Notes: generated from the letters alone by a model not told the origin. Shown: positions 8,989 through 18,687, numbered from the stretch's first letter. The stretch is 64,000 nt of DNA from Flammeovirga yaeyamensis (GCF_018736045.1 NZ_CP076132.1:238001-302000); one strand, 5' to 3'. Translations and numbers: made by a program.

Positions 8989-10389
8989 TTAAACAGTAGC
9001 TAATTGCTCTCTAACATCAACAATATGTCCGTTAACAGCAGCAGCGGCAGCAGTTAATGGAGAAGCTAATAATGTTCTAGCTCCAGGACCTTGACGGCCT
9101 TCGAAGTTTCTGTTGGAAGTAGAGATACAGTACATACCTGCAGGTACTTTATCTTCGTTCATACCTAAACAAGCAGAACAACCTGGCTCTCTAAGTTCGA
9201 AACCAGCCTCTGCATAGATTTTATCCAAACCTTCAGCAATCGCTTGTTTTTCGACTTGTTTAGAACCTGGGACGATCCAAACATTTACGCCATCTGCTTT
9301 CTTTTTGCCTTTCACAAATTCAGCTACAGCTCTTAAATCTTCGATACGTGCGTTTGTACAGCTACCAATAAATACATAATCGATTGGTTTACCGATGATG
9401 GCTTCACCTTCTTTAAGACCCATATATTCTAGGGCTTTTTTATCAGATGCACTTTCTGGAGTTGGTACCGATTGGTCAACACCAACACCCATACCAGGGT
9501 TTGTACCATAAGTAACCATTGGAGCAATGTCTGCTGCATCATATACATGCTCAGCATCGAAAGTAGCACCATCGTCTGTTGGTAACGATTTCCAGTAAGC
9601 CACCGATTTGTCCCAAGCTTCACCTTTTGGAGAAAACTCACGACCTTCTAAGTAATCGAATGTAGTTTGGTCAGGAGCAATGATTCCTCCTCTCGCACCC
9701 ATCTCGATACTCATATTACAAACTGTCATTCTACCTTCCATAGATAAACCTTGGATAGCAGAACCAGCAAATTCTACAAAATAACCTGTACCGCCTGAAG
9801 CAGACAGTTTAGAAATAACATATAAAACGATGTCTTTAGCCGTTATACCTTCTTGTAATTCGCCATCAACAACGATACGCATTGCCTTTGGTTTATTCTG
9901 AAGTGTACACTGTGAAGACATGACTTGTTCCACCTGTGATGTTCCGATTCCAAACGCAATAGAACCGAAGGCTCCATGTGTAGAAGTGTGTGAATCTCCA
10001 CATACAATTGTTTTACCTGGCTGTGTTACTCCCAATTCTGGTCCGATAACGTGAACAATCCCTTGAAAAGGGTGTCCTAAGCCATAAAGTTTTACGCCAA
10101 ACTCGTCGCAGTTCTTATGTAAAGTCTCTACTTGATGCCTTGAAAGGGCTTCTTTAATAGGAAGATGCTGATCTTTCGTAGGAACGTTATGATCTGCAGT
10201 ACCCCAAGTTTGGTCTACTCTAGCGAGTTCGATACCTCTTGCACGGAGGCCGTTAAAAGCTTGAGGACTTGTTACTTCGTGGATAAAATGTGTGTCGATG
10301 TAAAGTACATCTGGGTAATTTTCTTTTCTTTGGACGACGTGACTATCCCACACTTTTTCGAAGAGTGTTCTTGGTTTGTTACTGCTCAT
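8989..10389 (-). CDS. leuC: 3-isopropylmalate dehydratase large subunit LeuC
   Basis: LeuC is the [4Fe-4S] catalytic subunit of isopropylmalate isomerase and belongs to the aconitase family. Its 466 residues match the family. Visible hallmarks are VWDSHVV near the N-terminus, the substrate segment [20 protein letters not shown], and the three cluster cysteines in [14 protein letters not shown] and GCSACLGMN. It is the first gene of the leuC-leuD-leuB operon and is transcribed divergently from dxs across 363 bp. The promoter is not obvious. A palindrome (10516-10531) and a directly repeated TTAGAACT (10443 and 10488) upstream are candidate control sites. Confidence 0.97.
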   Translation of the reverse strand: MSSNKPRTLFEKVWDSHVVQRKENYPDVLYIDTHFIHEVTSPQAFNGLRARGIELARVDQTWGTADHNVPTKDQHLPIKEALSRHQVETLHKNCDEFGVKLYGLGHPFQGIVHVIGPELGVTQPGKTIVCGDSHTSTHGAFGSIAFGIGTSQVEQVMSSQCTLQNKPKAMRIVVDGELQEGITAKDIVLYVISKLSASGGTGYFVEFAGSAIQGLSMEGRMTVCNMSIEMGARGGIIAPDQTTFDYLEGREFSPKGEAWDKSVAYWKSLPTDDGATFDAEHVYDAADIAPMVTYGTNPGMGVGVDQSVPTPESASDKKALEYMGLKEGEAIIGKPIDYVFIGSCTNARIEDLRAVAEFVKGKKKADGVNVWIVPGSKQVEKQAIAEGLDKIYAEAGFELREPGCSACLGMNEDKVPAGMYCISTSNRNFEGRQGPGARTLLASPLTAAAAAVNGHIVDVREQLATV

Positions 10390-10752
10390 ATATTTTTTCC
10401 GTTTTATTCTAATTCCAACTATAAAAAATGAAATTCAGCTTGTTAGAACTGATATTCTATAAGTAATTGTTGTATTTTTTGACGATTTTAGAACTATTTA
10501 GGCCCTAATTGATAAACAAAGTGATCTTTGTGTTATTTTTGTCACTTACACTTAAACGAATCAATATGTAAAACAATTATTAATACATTTGAGTTTTCTT
10601 TACAGAAATTTGTTTAAGTTTAAGAATAGCTAAAGTGACAATTAACACCTTAGCGGCCTCAAATTTAGTTGACTGCGTAATTTTATAAAACTCGTTATAC
10701 TATATAATTACGATTTCAGACTGATAAAAATTAGAAAATAAACGGTAAAGTT
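10390..10752. promoter_or_regulatory. Divergent leuC/dxs intergenic region with several repeat motifs
   Basis: This 363-bp AT-rich gap holds no convincing ORF. It contains a direct repeat TTAGAACT (10443-10450 and 10488-10495) and a near-palindrome ACAAAG-TGAT-CTTTGT (10516-10531). It also has a large interrupted inverted repeat, TGTCACTT/AAGTGACA (10540-10547 with 10633-10640) with an inner TTAAAC/GTTTAA (10552-10557 with 10612-10617). These lie where operators or leader structures for the leu operon or dxs would be expected. Neither gene has an exact TAnnTTTG element that I could place with confidence. Confidence 0.4.
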
Positions 10753-12702
10753 ATGCTTATAGAACCAGGTGAACTTCTTGCGAAAATTAACGCACCTTCA
10801 GACTTGCGTAAGCTTCCATTAGAGAAGCTTTATCAAGTATGCGATGAATTGCGTGAGTTCATTATTGACAATGTTTCTATATATGGTGGACACTTCGGTG
10901 CAAGCTTAGGAGTTACTGAACTCTCTGTGGCTTTACATTATGTATATAACACACCCTATGATCGTATCGTTTGGGACGTTGGTCACCAAGCATACAACCA
11001 CAAAATACTAACAGGAAGAAGAGATAATTTTCACACGAATCGTCAGTACGGAGGACTTGCTGGTTTTCCTAAACGTGACGAAAGTGAATACGATACTTTT
11101 GGTGTAGGTCACTCATCTACATCAATTAGTGCTGCTTTAGGTATGGCGATCGCATCAAAAGAAAAAGGCGAGCACGATAGAATGCATATTGCCGTGATTG
11201 GCGATGGTTCGATGACTGCAGGTATGGCTTTCGAAGCGATGAACCATGCAGGTGCATCAGATGCAAATATTCTGATTATACTTAATGATAACAGAATGGC
11301 CATCGATCCCAATCAGGGAGCTTTAAAAGATTATCTAACAGACATCACAACTTCCCCAATGTACAACAAGCTTAAAGATGAAGTTTGGAATATGTTGGGC
11401 AAGGTAAAAAAGATAGGACCACATGCTCGTCAAGCAGTTGCTTCAGCAGAAAATGCTTTAAAATCAGCATTATTGGAGCAAAGTAACTTGTTCGAAGCAC
11501 TTGGTCTACGCTACTTTGGACCTGTGGATGGTCATGACATGAATCACTTGGTTCATGTATTAAATGATCTGAAAAATATTCCAGGACCAAAGATTCTTCA
11601 TGCAGTTACAGTAAAAGGTAAAGGATATGCCTTAGCTGAAAAAGATCAAACTAAATGGCACGCACCAGGTAAGTTTGATAAACTGACGGGAGAAATTAAA
11701 AAGAAAACATTCTCTGCTCCTCAACCACCTAAATATCAAGTTGTCTTTGGTGAGACAATTTTAGAAATGGCAAAGGAGAACGAGAAAATTATGGGTATCA
11801 CTCCTGCAATGCCTTCAGGTTCATCATTAAATATTATGATGAAAGCTATGCCTGATAGAGCCATTGATGTAGGCATCGCAGAACAACATGCCGTTACTTT
11901 CGCTGCAGGTTTAGCCGCAGAAGGAATGGTTGCTTTCTGTAATATATACTCATCATTTATGCAAAGAGCATATGATCAGGTTATTCATGATGTATGTATC
12001 CAAAACCTTCCGGTAATTTTCTGCTTGGACAGAGCAGGTTTTGCAGGAGCAGATGGAGCCACTCACCACGGTGCCTATGATATTGCTTTCATGAGATGTA
12101 TTCCAAACTTAGTGGTGGCAGCACCAATGAACGAGGCGGAATTACGTTACATGATGAAAACGGCAGAACAACACAGAACATCACCATTCTGTATCCGCTA
12201 TCCAAGAGGTCAAGGTGTAATGCCAGAATGGAGAGTACCTTTAGAAACTATCGAAGTGGGTAAAGGACGTACTGTTCATGAAGGCGAGGATGTAGCCATT
12301 CTTACTTTTGGTCACATTGGTAATTATGTCGTTCAGCTACGCGATCGTTTCCAATCGGAAGGATTAAATCCAGGTCATTACGATTTACGTTTTGCAAAAC
12401 CACTAGATCACGACTTATTAAAAGAAGTTTTCGATAAGTACGATAAAATCATCACTGTAGAGGATGGCTGTTTACAAGGCGGTATCGGTTCTGCAGTTTT
12501 AGAATGGATGATGGACAATCAATACACGAATAAAAGAGTGGTTAGATTGGGTATTCCTGATACTATTATCGAGCATGGTGAGCAAATCGAATTACAAGCT
12601 GAAGCAGGTTTTGATCATGAAGGAATCTTCCAAGCGGTAGCGAATTTATCAGAGAAAGTACAAAATGCAGAAGTGATTTTAGAAAAAAATAAAATCATTT
12701 GA
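10753..12702 (+). CDS. dxs: 1-deoxy-D-xylulose-5-phosphate synthase
   Basis: DXS condenses pyruvate and glyceraldehyde-3-phosphate with thiamine diphosphate, the first step of the MEP isoprenoid pathway. It also supplies precursors for thiamine and pyridoxal. The 649-residue length is normal. The sequence shows WDVGHQAYNHKILTGRRDNF, the ThDP/Mg motif GDGSMTAGMAFEAMNHAG...NDN, GPVDGHD, and the transketolase-type pyrimidine-domain motif DVGIAEQHAVTFAAGLA. The C-terminal transketolase domain with VEDGCLQGGIGSAV is complete. The start at 10753 is the first ATG and gives MLIEPGELLAKI. It is followed by a good terminator, so it is probably monocistronic. Confidence 0.97.
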   Translation: MLIEPGELLAKINAPSDLRKLPLEKLYQVCDELREFIIDNVSIYGGHFGASLGVTELSVALHYVYNTPYDRIVWDVGHQAYNHKILTGRRDNFHTNRQYGGLAGFPKRDESEYDTFGVGHSSTSISAALGMAIASKEKGEHDRMHIAVIGDGSMTAGMAFEAMNHAGASDANILIILNDNRMAIDPNQGALKDYLTDITTSPMYNKLKDEVWNMLGKVKKIGPHARQAVASAENALKSALLEQSNLFEALGLRYFGPVDGHDMNHLVHVLNDLKNIPGPKILHAVTVKGKGYALAEKDQTKWHAPGKFDKLTGEIKKKTFSAPQPPKYQVVFGETILEMAKENEKIMGITPAMPSGSSLNIMMKAMPDRAIDVGIAEQHAVTFAAGLAAEGMVAFCNIYSSFMQRAYDQVIHDVCIQNLPVIFCLDRAGFAGADGATHHGAYDIAFMRCIPNLVVAAPMNEAELRYMMKTAEQHRTSPFCIRYPRGQGVMPEWRVPLETIEVGKGRTVHEGEDVAILTFGHIGNYVVQLRDRFQSEGLNPGHYDLRFAKPLDHDLLKEVFDKYDKIITVEDGCLQGGIGSAVLEWMMDNQYTNKRVVRLGIPDTIIEHGEQIELQAEAGFDHEGIFQAVANLSEKVQNAEVILEKNKII

Positions 12703-12727
12703 GGCATTAAGGCAATATTTTTGAAGT

Positions 12728-12772
12728 AAGGACTGTTTTAAAAGCATAGCTTTTAGCAGTCCTTATTTTTTT
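12728..12772 (+). terminator. Rho-independent terminator after dxs
   Basis: AAGGACTG (12728-12735) pairs with CAGTCCTT (12757-12764), with an inner TAAAAGC/GCTTTTA helix making a long stem, followed by a T-rich run. It starts 25 bp after the dxs stop. Confidence 0.9.
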
Positions 12773-12795
12773 ATAAGTTGATTTGATTTTGCACT

Positions 12796-14592
12796 ATGAT
12801 ATTTCACAAGACCGTACGTTTCCGACTTTTACTCTTATTTGTAATCAATACAACATTGTTATTGGTTACCTTAGCCGTGGTCTATTTTGGAACAAGGTCG
12901 TTGATAGAAACCAATAGTTTAAATGAACAATTTAAAGCTTGTAATACCATTTATACTGAATCGGAAATTTATTACAAGAACTTTTTATTGGATGATTTAA
13001 ACAGTGCTGAATTTTATAAAAACAGAAAAAGTACGAACACAACACGATCAGTCAACCTGCTTGACTCTGCTTTATTTACGGTAGAGGAGGTAAGAAAAAA
13101 GATGGACGATTTAAATGATGTACGTGCAAAAGAATTAGAATTTTTAAGAACTGACTTAGAGCAACTAAAATCACAACAAGACTTTTTAATGCGTAAATTT
13201 CTAGATCTTGGTTACAAAGATTGGGGAATGATTGGCAACATGAGAAGCAAGGCGCATAAAATTGAGAAGACTGAAATTAATTATGATCTAGGCTTATTAT
13301 TAACGCTAAGAAGACATGAAAAAGATTTCCTTCTCAGAGGAGAACAGAAATATTTAAAACTGTTTGATGAGTCTGTTACTGAATTTGAAAAAAGCATTAT
13401 CAAATTATATTTATCTCCTTCTACCAATCTTACAGAACAAGATATTCGTAATCTAAGAGCTGGACTTGCTGCCTATCAGTTTGGTATGCATAAAGTTGGA
13501 GACTTGTTTAAAGTGATAGGTAGATCGGGGAATGGGGGACTAATGAAATCAGTTTCCGACCTTCAGGAAAAAATAAATACAAGATTATTAAGTCTATCAG
13601 AAAATATTTCTTCTTCTAACGAGGTGTACCTTCAATGGATGTTAGGCTTGTTCTTAGTGATCTTCATTTTACAATCAATTATTCTTTCATGGTTTATTTT
13701 TGGATTTTCCACTATGGTATCCAAGAAATTCTCCTTCTTGAATAAGGTGACACAAAGATTAGTCAAAGGAGAATCAATCAACGATTTAAAAGAAGAGATT
13801 AAAAATGATCATGATGAGATTGCTGATATCTCTGAACTTCTGATAGATATTAATGATCAGTTTCAAGCCGCTCATGATTTCTCTAATAGGGTTGGTGAAG
13901 GTGAAGTTGATGTGACTTACACTAATAAATATACCGATAAACCCTTAGCACTTGATTTGATTAAGATGAGAAATCAATTCCAAAAAGTGCAAGAGTTAGA
14001 ACACAAAAGGAATTGGGTAACAAACGGTATGGCTAAGTTTGCCCAACTACTTAGAGAGAAATTTGATGAAGAATCGGAGTGGTACGACAATCTATTAAGA
14101 AATACGATTTCTTATGTTGGAGCAAGTCAAGGTACTTTTATTCTTTTAAGAGATGATTTTAAAGGCGGACAAACTTTAGATCTAGTTGCTTTATATGCCT
14201 ATGACAAAAAGCGATATGATGAAAAGCAATATAGTTTAGAAACAGGGTTATTAGGTCAGGTATATAAAGAAAAAGAAATGCTTTATATAGAAGATGTTCC
14301 TGAAGATTATGTGAATATCACTTCCGGAATGGGAGAATCTAGACCAAATGCATTAATTATACTTCCGTTAATCTATGCAGAAAAAATGTATGGTATTTTG
14401 GAGATCTCATCTTTCGATAAATTCGATAAATATCAAGTGAACTTTTTAGAGAATCTTTCTGAAATTATAGCGTCTAGTATTGCAGATATGAATACCTCAA
14501 GGGTTGTAATTCAGTTGAATGAGGAATTATCAAAACAAAAAGAAAGAGTAAGAGAGTTAGAGAATATTATTAATGAAAATGTAGAAAATTAA
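12796..14592 (+). CDS. Membrane sensor with periplasmic helical domain, HAMP and GAF, no output domain
   Basis: This 598-residue protein has a first membrane helix at about 9-32 and an all-alpha periplasmic region (33-276). That region includes RRHEKDFLLRGEQKYLKLFDE, as in HBM/chemoreceptor-type ligand domains. A second helix (about 279-303), a HAMP-like linker (about 305-370), a short conserved segment with RNWVTNGMAKFAQLLRE (405-421) and a GAF domain (about 425-566) follow. It ends in a coiled coil (567-598). Related Cytophagales proteins continue into a histidine kinase or receiver, but this one stops after the coiled coil. It may therefore act through protein contact, for example by dimerising with a kinase. 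NhaC follows 167 bp later, behind a weak terminator. Confidence 0.8.
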   Translation: MIFHKTVRFRLLLLFVINTTLLLVTLAVVYFGTRSLIETNSLNEQFKACNTIYTESEIYYKNFLLDDLNSAEFYKNRKSTNTTRSVNLLDSALFTVEEVRKKMDDLNDVRAKELEFLRTDLEQLKSQQDFLMRKFLDLGYKDWGMIGNMRSKAHKIEKTEINYDLGLLLTLRRHEKDFLLRGEQKYLKLFDESVTEFEKSIIKLYLSPSTNLTEQDIRNLRAGLAAYQFGMHKVGDLFKVIGRSGNGGLMKSVSDLQEKINTRLLSLSENISSSNEVYLQWMLGLFLVIFILQSIILSWFIFGFSTMVSKKFSFLNKVTQRLVKGESINDLKEEIKNDHDEIADISELLIDINDQFQAAHDFSNRVGEGEVDVTYTNKYTDKPLALDLIKMRNQFQKVQELEHKRNWVTNGMAKFAQLLREKFDEESEWYDNLLRNTISYVGASQGTFILLRDDFKGGQTLDLVALYAYDKKRYDEKQYSLETGLLGQVYKEKEMLYIEDVPEDYVNITSGMGESRPNALIILPLIYAEKMYGILEISSFDKFDKYQVNFLENLSEIIASSIADMNTSRVVIQLNEELSKQKERVRELENIINENVEN

Positions 14593-14636
14593 GATATTTT
14601 CAATCTACTCTAACATAATTTATATCATTAATACTT

Positions 14637-14685
14637 AAGGGATGCTATACGGTCATAATAAGAGATTGTATTTGCTTCCCTTTTT
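14637..14685 (+). terminator. Probable terminator after the HAMP/GAF sensor gene
   Basis: AAGGGA-T-GC (from 14637) can pair with GC-T-TCCCTT (14674-14682), followed by TTTTTG. The loop of about 28 nt is long, so it is weaker than the other terminators here. Confidence 0.5.
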
Positions 14686-14759
14686 GTTAGTTTTACAATC
14701 GGCAAAATTAATTACGTGGATATGAATAGTAGCATTGCTACCTATTTTAACGAACAACT

Positions 14760-16226
14760 ATGAATTTAACACACAGAAAACCATCATTTTTAGACTCCAT
14801 CCTACCCATCATTTTCTTAGTAGTATTACTCGGACTTAATGTTACGGTCTTTAAGGATACAGGATTAGATGGTTCCAACCAAATTGCTTTACTTTTATCT
14901 ACTGCAGTAGTAGGGGTGATTGCTTTCTTTAAACTAAAAATATCTTTCGATACATTATTGGATGGCGTGGTGAATAGTATTTCATCAGCAATGTCATCAA
15001 TTTTGATCTTATTAATGATTGGAGCTTTGTCTGGAGCATGGCTATTTAGTGGGATCGTACCTACTATGGTATACTATGGCTTACAGATCTTAAATCCATC
15101 TATTTTCCTATTTGCAACAATTATTATTTGTGCAATTGTTTCGGTAGCCACAGGGTCTTCTTGGTCGACTATTGCAACAGTAGGTATTGCCTTACTAGGT
15201 ATTGGAACAACACTAAACCTTCCTGAAGGTATTGTAGCAGGTGCAATTATTAGTGGAGCTTATTTTGGAGATAAAATGTCTCCCTTATCAGATACAACCA
15301 ACTTGGCGCCGGCAGTAGCAGGAACAGATTTATTTACTCATATTAGATATATGGTATACACAACAGTTCCTTCTTTTGGTATTGCAGCAGTTATCTTTTT
15401 AATCATGGGCTTTACCTATGATACAAAGGTATCTCCAGAGAATGTAGAATCTGTATTGACAGCGTTAGAGCAATCATTTCATATCTCGCCAGTATTATTT
15501 ATCGTACCGGCTGTAGTAGTGTTTATGATTATCAAGAAAGTTCCTGCATTACCGGCTTTATTTATTGGTGCTTTAGCAGGTGTAGTCATTGGTATATTAT
15601 ATCAGCCAAAAGCAGTTGAAATCATTTCAGCTAGTGCAGATGATTACTTAAATGTAGAAGGTTGGAAGTCTTTCTATTTCGTTGCTTTGAAGTCAATGTA
15701 TGGAGGTTTCGAAATCGAATCTGAAAATATGGTGGTAACTAAGTTATTAAAATCAGGTGGTATGGCAGGGATGCTGAATACGATTTGGTTAATTATTACT
15801 GCTATGACTTTTGGTGGAGCAATGGAAGTATCAGGTATGTTGGAGAAGATTACATCAACAATTATCAGTAAAGTAACTTCTGAAACAGGTTTGTTTGCCT
15901 CAGTAGCAGGTACTTGTGTATTCTTTAATTTTACGGCTTCAGATCAATATTTATCGATTGTTGTTCCTGGTAAAATGTATGCAAAAGCTTTTAAAGAAAA
16001 AGGATTAGCCCCAGAAAATTTAAGTAGAACGTTAGAAGATACAGCTACTGTAACCTCTGTATTGGTTCCTTGGAATACTTGTGGTGTAGCACAGTCTACT
16101 GTTTTACAAGTTCCGACTGTAGCTTATCTTCCTTACTGTTTCTTTAATATTTTAAGTCCGTTAATGACATTACTTTTCGCAGCACTTAAAATTAGAATAA
16201 GCAGAATTGGAGAGGACAAAGAATAG
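14760..16226 (+). CDS. nhaC: Na+/H+ antiporter, NhaC family
   Basis: This 488-residue inner-membrane protein has about twelve hydrophobic helices. It shows NhaC family marks: GALSGAWLFSGIVPTMVYYG, ATGSSWSTIATVGIALLGIG, GAIISGAYFGDKMSPLSDTTNLAPAV and NFTASDQYLSIVVPGKMY. Homologues exchange Na+ for protons; some relatives (MleN) couple malate/lactate exchange, so the substrate is not certain. The gene stands alone between terminators. A sodium antiporter fits a marine host, and a second, NhaD-type exchanger lies at 61325. Confidence 0.92.
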   Translation: MNLTHRKPSFLDSILPIIFLVVLLGLNVTVFKDTGLDGSNQIALLLSTAVVGVIAFFKLKISFDTLLDGVVNSISSAMSSILILLMIGALSGAWLFSGIVPTMVYYGLQILNPSIFLFATIIICAIVSVATGSSWSTIATVGIALLGIGTTLNLPEGIVAGAIISGAYFGDKMSPLSDTTNLAPAVAGTDLFTHIRYMVYTTVPSFGIAAVIFLIMGFTYDTKVSPENVESVLTALEQSFHISPVLFIVPAVVVFMIIKKVPALPALFIGALAGVVIGILYQPKAVEIISASADDYLNVEGWKSFYFVALKSMYGGFEIESENMVVTKLLKSGGMAGMLNTIWLIITAMTFGGAMEVSGMLEKITSTIISKVTSETGLFASVAGTCVFFNFTASDQYLSIVVPGKMYAKAFKEKGLAPENLSRTLEDTATVTSVLVPWNTCGVAQSTVLQVPTVAYLPYCFFNILSPLMTLLFAALKIRISRIGEDKE

Positions 16227-16247
16227 TTCCTTGAACCTAAATTATAT

Positions 16248-16292
16248 AAAAAAAACGAGTACTATCGGGCCAAGATAGTACTCGTTTTTTTT
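16248..16292 (+). terminator. Rho-independent terminator after nhaC
   Basis: A perfect long stem has core ACGAGTACTATC paired with GATAGTACTCGT, a 7-nt loop (16267-16273), and A and T runs on either side, located 21 bp after the stop codon. Confidence 0.92.
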
Positions 16293-16410
16293 GTTTTAAT
16301 TGATTTATTAACTCAAAAGTTTACATCTTAAAAATTGGATTTTTAACCCTTTTTTGCACTAAAAAGTGGTATTTTTTAAACAATTGTAAATAAAAATCAA
16401 TACAAAGTGT

Positions 16411-16439
16411 TTGTATTAATAAACTTTTTATTACATTTA
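16411..16439 (+). promoter_or_regulatory. Promoter-like TTG-N18-TACATTTA
   Basis: TTG (16411-16413) and TACATTTA (16432-16439) are spaced by 18 bp, close to the Bacteroidetes -33/-7 arrangement (TTTG and TAnnTTTG, with the last base A instead of G). No gene follows on this strand for over 2 kb; a terminator hairpin follows about 90 bp later. Confidence 0.45.
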
Positions 16440-16446
16440 CATCAGA

Positions 16447-16549
16447 TAAGACATTAAAGATTAAAAAACATTAAACGTTTTTGATTGATAATGGGTTAAT
16501 AAAATTAGGTTTAACAGGAAAGAGCTCGCTGCTTCAGCTAGCTTTTTTT
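16447..16549 (+). ncRNA. Candidate small RNA (about 100 nt)
   Basis: A promoter-like pair at 16411-16439 is followed about 85 bp later by a hairpin AGCTCGCTG/CAGCTAGCT (16523-16531 and 16535-16543, one mismatch, loop CTT) and a run of seven T. No ORF of meaningful length is present between them and there is no plus-strand gene downstream, so a short independent transcript is the simplest reading. The 5' end is estimated from the promoter. No known RNA family was recognised. Confidence 0.35.
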
Positions 16550-16563
16550 GTTTTTATACACCT

Positions 16564-16716
16564 AATGAAATTAAAAGTGAAAAGTTAAAAATGAAAAACG
16601 TAGTTAGTTAGGGGGAAATTGTATTCCCTTTTTGTATTTAAAGACTATAGTGAATTTGATACACAGCCTGTTTACATTTCACGTTTTTCATTTTTCATTC
16701 TTAATTTTTCATTTCC
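16564..16716. repeat. Inverted pair of A/T-rich intergenic repeats
   Basis: Copy A (16564-16608) reads as A-rich units built on TGAAAAATTAAAAATG and ends in AAAAACGTAGTTAGTT. Copy B (16679-16715) is the same kind of sequence on the opposite strand, ending in AAACGTG. A third copy is at 19184-19223. Between A and B lies a small GGGAA/TTCCC hairpin (16613-16628). Copy B touches the stop codon of the response-regulator gene, so the structure may form its mRNA 3' end. Confidence 0.5.
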
Positions 16717-17421
16717 TTAATTTCCTTTCTCAAACAGTTTTATCACCTCTTCTCTAAAGCTTTTACTTACAGGCAACATTTCCTGTTCTATTTCCACCAA
16801 TTCACGGTTTAAGGCTGTTACATGGTTCATATTAACAATATAAGAACGATGTATTCGAATAAACTTTGATGGCAGCTTTTCTTCGATGTGTTTGATGGTA
16901 TCTTTAGTTTTCCAGGTTTGTTGTTCTGTTCCGTGGATGATCAGATAGTCTGACTGACTCTCTATATAAGTAATTTGTTGATAATTAATCTTATAGTGCT
17001 TTCTATCGGAACGAATAAAGAGATAATCATTTTTGATTTGTTCTATTCCTTTATTGTGATTTTGTAATGAAGACTCAAACTTTTCGATAGCTGATTTAAA
17101 TCGATCAATAGCCACTGGCTTTAATAGATAGTCCACCACATTTAGATCAAACCCTTCTACAGCATATTCTCTGTAGGCAGAAATGATAATCACTTTAGGA
17201 GGTTGTGCCAAAGATCTTAAGAAATTTAGTCCAGAGATTTCGGGCATTTCGATATCCAAAAAGAGTAAATCAATGTCGTTTTGCATGACCTCTGCAAAGC
17301 CTGCTTTTGCATCAGAAGCTTCTCCCACTACTTCATATCCATCTATTTGAGATAAGAAGTTTTTCACGATTCTTCTCGCGATAGGTTCATCATCTATGAT
17401 TAATACTTTGTAGTTACTCAT
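16717..17421 (-). CDS. LytTR family response regulator
   Basis: This 234-residue two-component regulator has a receiver domain (about 1-118), with phosphoacceptor Asp56 in LLFLDIEMPEISG and the conserved Lys in DYLLKPVAIDRF. A LytTR DNA-binding domain follows (about 135-232, with FIRIHRSYIVNMNHV). The start is the ATG at 17421, which overlaps the last codons of the upstream kinase gene (ATGAGTAA). This 8-nt overlap implies translational coupling. A TTG two codons earlier is less likely. The partner kinase is encoded directly upstream. Targets are unknown. Confidence 0.93.
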   Translation of the reverse strand: MSNYKVLIIDDEPIARRIVKNFLSQIDGYEVVGEASDAKAGFAEVMQNDIDLLFLDIEMPEISGLNFLRSLAQPPKVIIISAYREYAVEGFDLNVVDYLLKPVAIDRFKSAIEKFESSLQNHNKGIEQIKNDYLFIRSDRKHYKINYQQITYIESQSDYLIIHGTEQQTWKTKDTIKHIEEKLPSKFIRIHRSYIVNMNHVTALNRELVEIEQEMLPVSKSFREEVIKLFEKGN

Positions 17422-18484
17422 TATCAATTTTAATACTTAGTTGGATGTTATATTCTCTCTCGTTTTCATCAATGACTAATTGATGTTGATTCGGATAACA
17501 AAGTGCAAGCCTTTTTCGAAGGTTCTCTAGTCCTGTTCCTTTTTTATCACTTTTGATCTTATTTGCCGGCTTGCTATTACTCATCAAAAAGTAGAATGTA
17601 CTGTTATCAATATATATTTTGATGTTAAGAAAGGCATTGTCTGTATTTGATTTTATCCCATGCTTAAAGGCATTCTCCACCATTGGGAAAAGTAGGAAGG
17701 GAATTATTTCGATAGTGTCCGAAAACTTATCCTCATCGAATTGATAGGATAAACGGTTGTCTAATCTTAGCTGTTCTAAAGCTATATATTCCTTTAATAC
17801 CTTAATTTCTTTGTTTAAACTTACTTTCTCTTCTTTGGATTGATACACCAAATAGTCCAACAAACTACTTAATTGTAAAAGTATTTGAGGGAGATCATCT
17901 GATTTTTCAATGGCTAATCCGTAGATATTATTGAGGGTATTGAATAGAAAATGTGGATGAATCTGATCTTTTAGCGTATTTAATTCCAACTCCTTTAATT
18001 GGTAACCGATTTCGAGCTTATCTTTTTCAAGTTGATATATTTTCTGCTTCTTCTTCTGGTCCTCTCTTACTTGATATAAAAATGAGTACATGGCTGTGGT
18101 AAAAAGTTGCACAAACCACAAAACAGAGAAATCGTTGATGATAGGGTTCATGTTCTCATAGTTCAGATCAGTCAAAGCGATAAAGAACCCTATAATTAAT
18201 ACAATCTGAATATATGTACTGATAATAATGGAGTACATCAGATAGAGAATAAACTTCCCAATCCGCTTAGTGTAGAGGTATTTTTGAATTAATACCTTAT
18301 TTAGATAGAAGGTGAATCCAATAGTAAATGGAAACCAAAAGGCACAAAATAAAAAGGTGTTGAAATAATCTTGATGGAAGTGCCCTAAAAATAGACAGGT
18401 AATTATAAACATAATCCCCCAATAAGTGATTTCAAAAGCCACTTTCTGATGTACAATACTTCCTATTAGTTTCTTATTGATCAT
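17414..18484 (-). CDS. LytS-type sensor histidine kinase
   Basis: This 356-residue membrane kinase has four or so hydrophobic helices in the first 135 residues (for example WGIMFIITCLFLGHF and YIQIVLIIGFFIALTD) and a charged coiled coil at about 138-172. A His_kinase (PF06580) phosphoacceptor box follows, with DQIHPHFLFNTLNNIYG and the acceptor His near 178. The ATP-binding N box MVENAFKHGIKS and the final GTGLENLRKRL are present. The start was set at the ATG 18484 rather than the TTG two codons upstream. It forms an operon with the LytTR regulator. A small MotA/ExbB-like gene diverges 241 bp away and is a possible target. Confidence 0.93.
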   Translation of the reverse strand: MINKKLIGSIVHQKVAFEITYWGIMFIITCLFLGHFHQDYFNTFLFCAFWFPFTIGFTFYLNKVLIQKYLYTKRIGKFILYLMYSIIISTYIQIVLIIGFFIALTDLNYENMNPIINDFSVLWFVQLFTTAMYSFLYQVREDQKKKQKIYQLEKDKLEIGYQLKELELNTLKDQIHPHFLFNTLNNIYGLAIEKSDDLPQILLQLSSLLDYLVYQSKEEKVSLNKEIKVLKEYIALEQLRLDNRLSYQFDEDKFSDTIEIIPFLLFPMVENAFKHGIKSNTDNAFLNIKIYIDNSTFYFLMSNSKPANKIKSDKKGTGLENLRKRLALCYPNQHQLVIDENEREYNIQLSIKIDNE

Positions 18485-18679
18485 ATACAAATATCAAAAA
18501 ATCTCATGGTAGAAATAGAGTTTGTCGACGAATCCCTCTTTTTTGATGGTGATCTTATCAATTTAGTCTGTAAATTAAAGAGATATTCTAATGGGCATCA
18601 CTTATCTACCAAAAATGAGTAAATAAAGATGAAAACAGGCTCTATACCGATGAATAAAATTAGGAATGTACAGAGAATG

Positions 18680-18687
18680 TAAGTTTG
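18680..18687 (+). promoter_or_regulatory. Bacteroidetes -7 element TAAGTTTG
   Basis: An exact TAnnTTTG match lies 37 bp before the ATG at 18725. A -33 TTG at the right distance is not evident. Confidence 0.5.
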
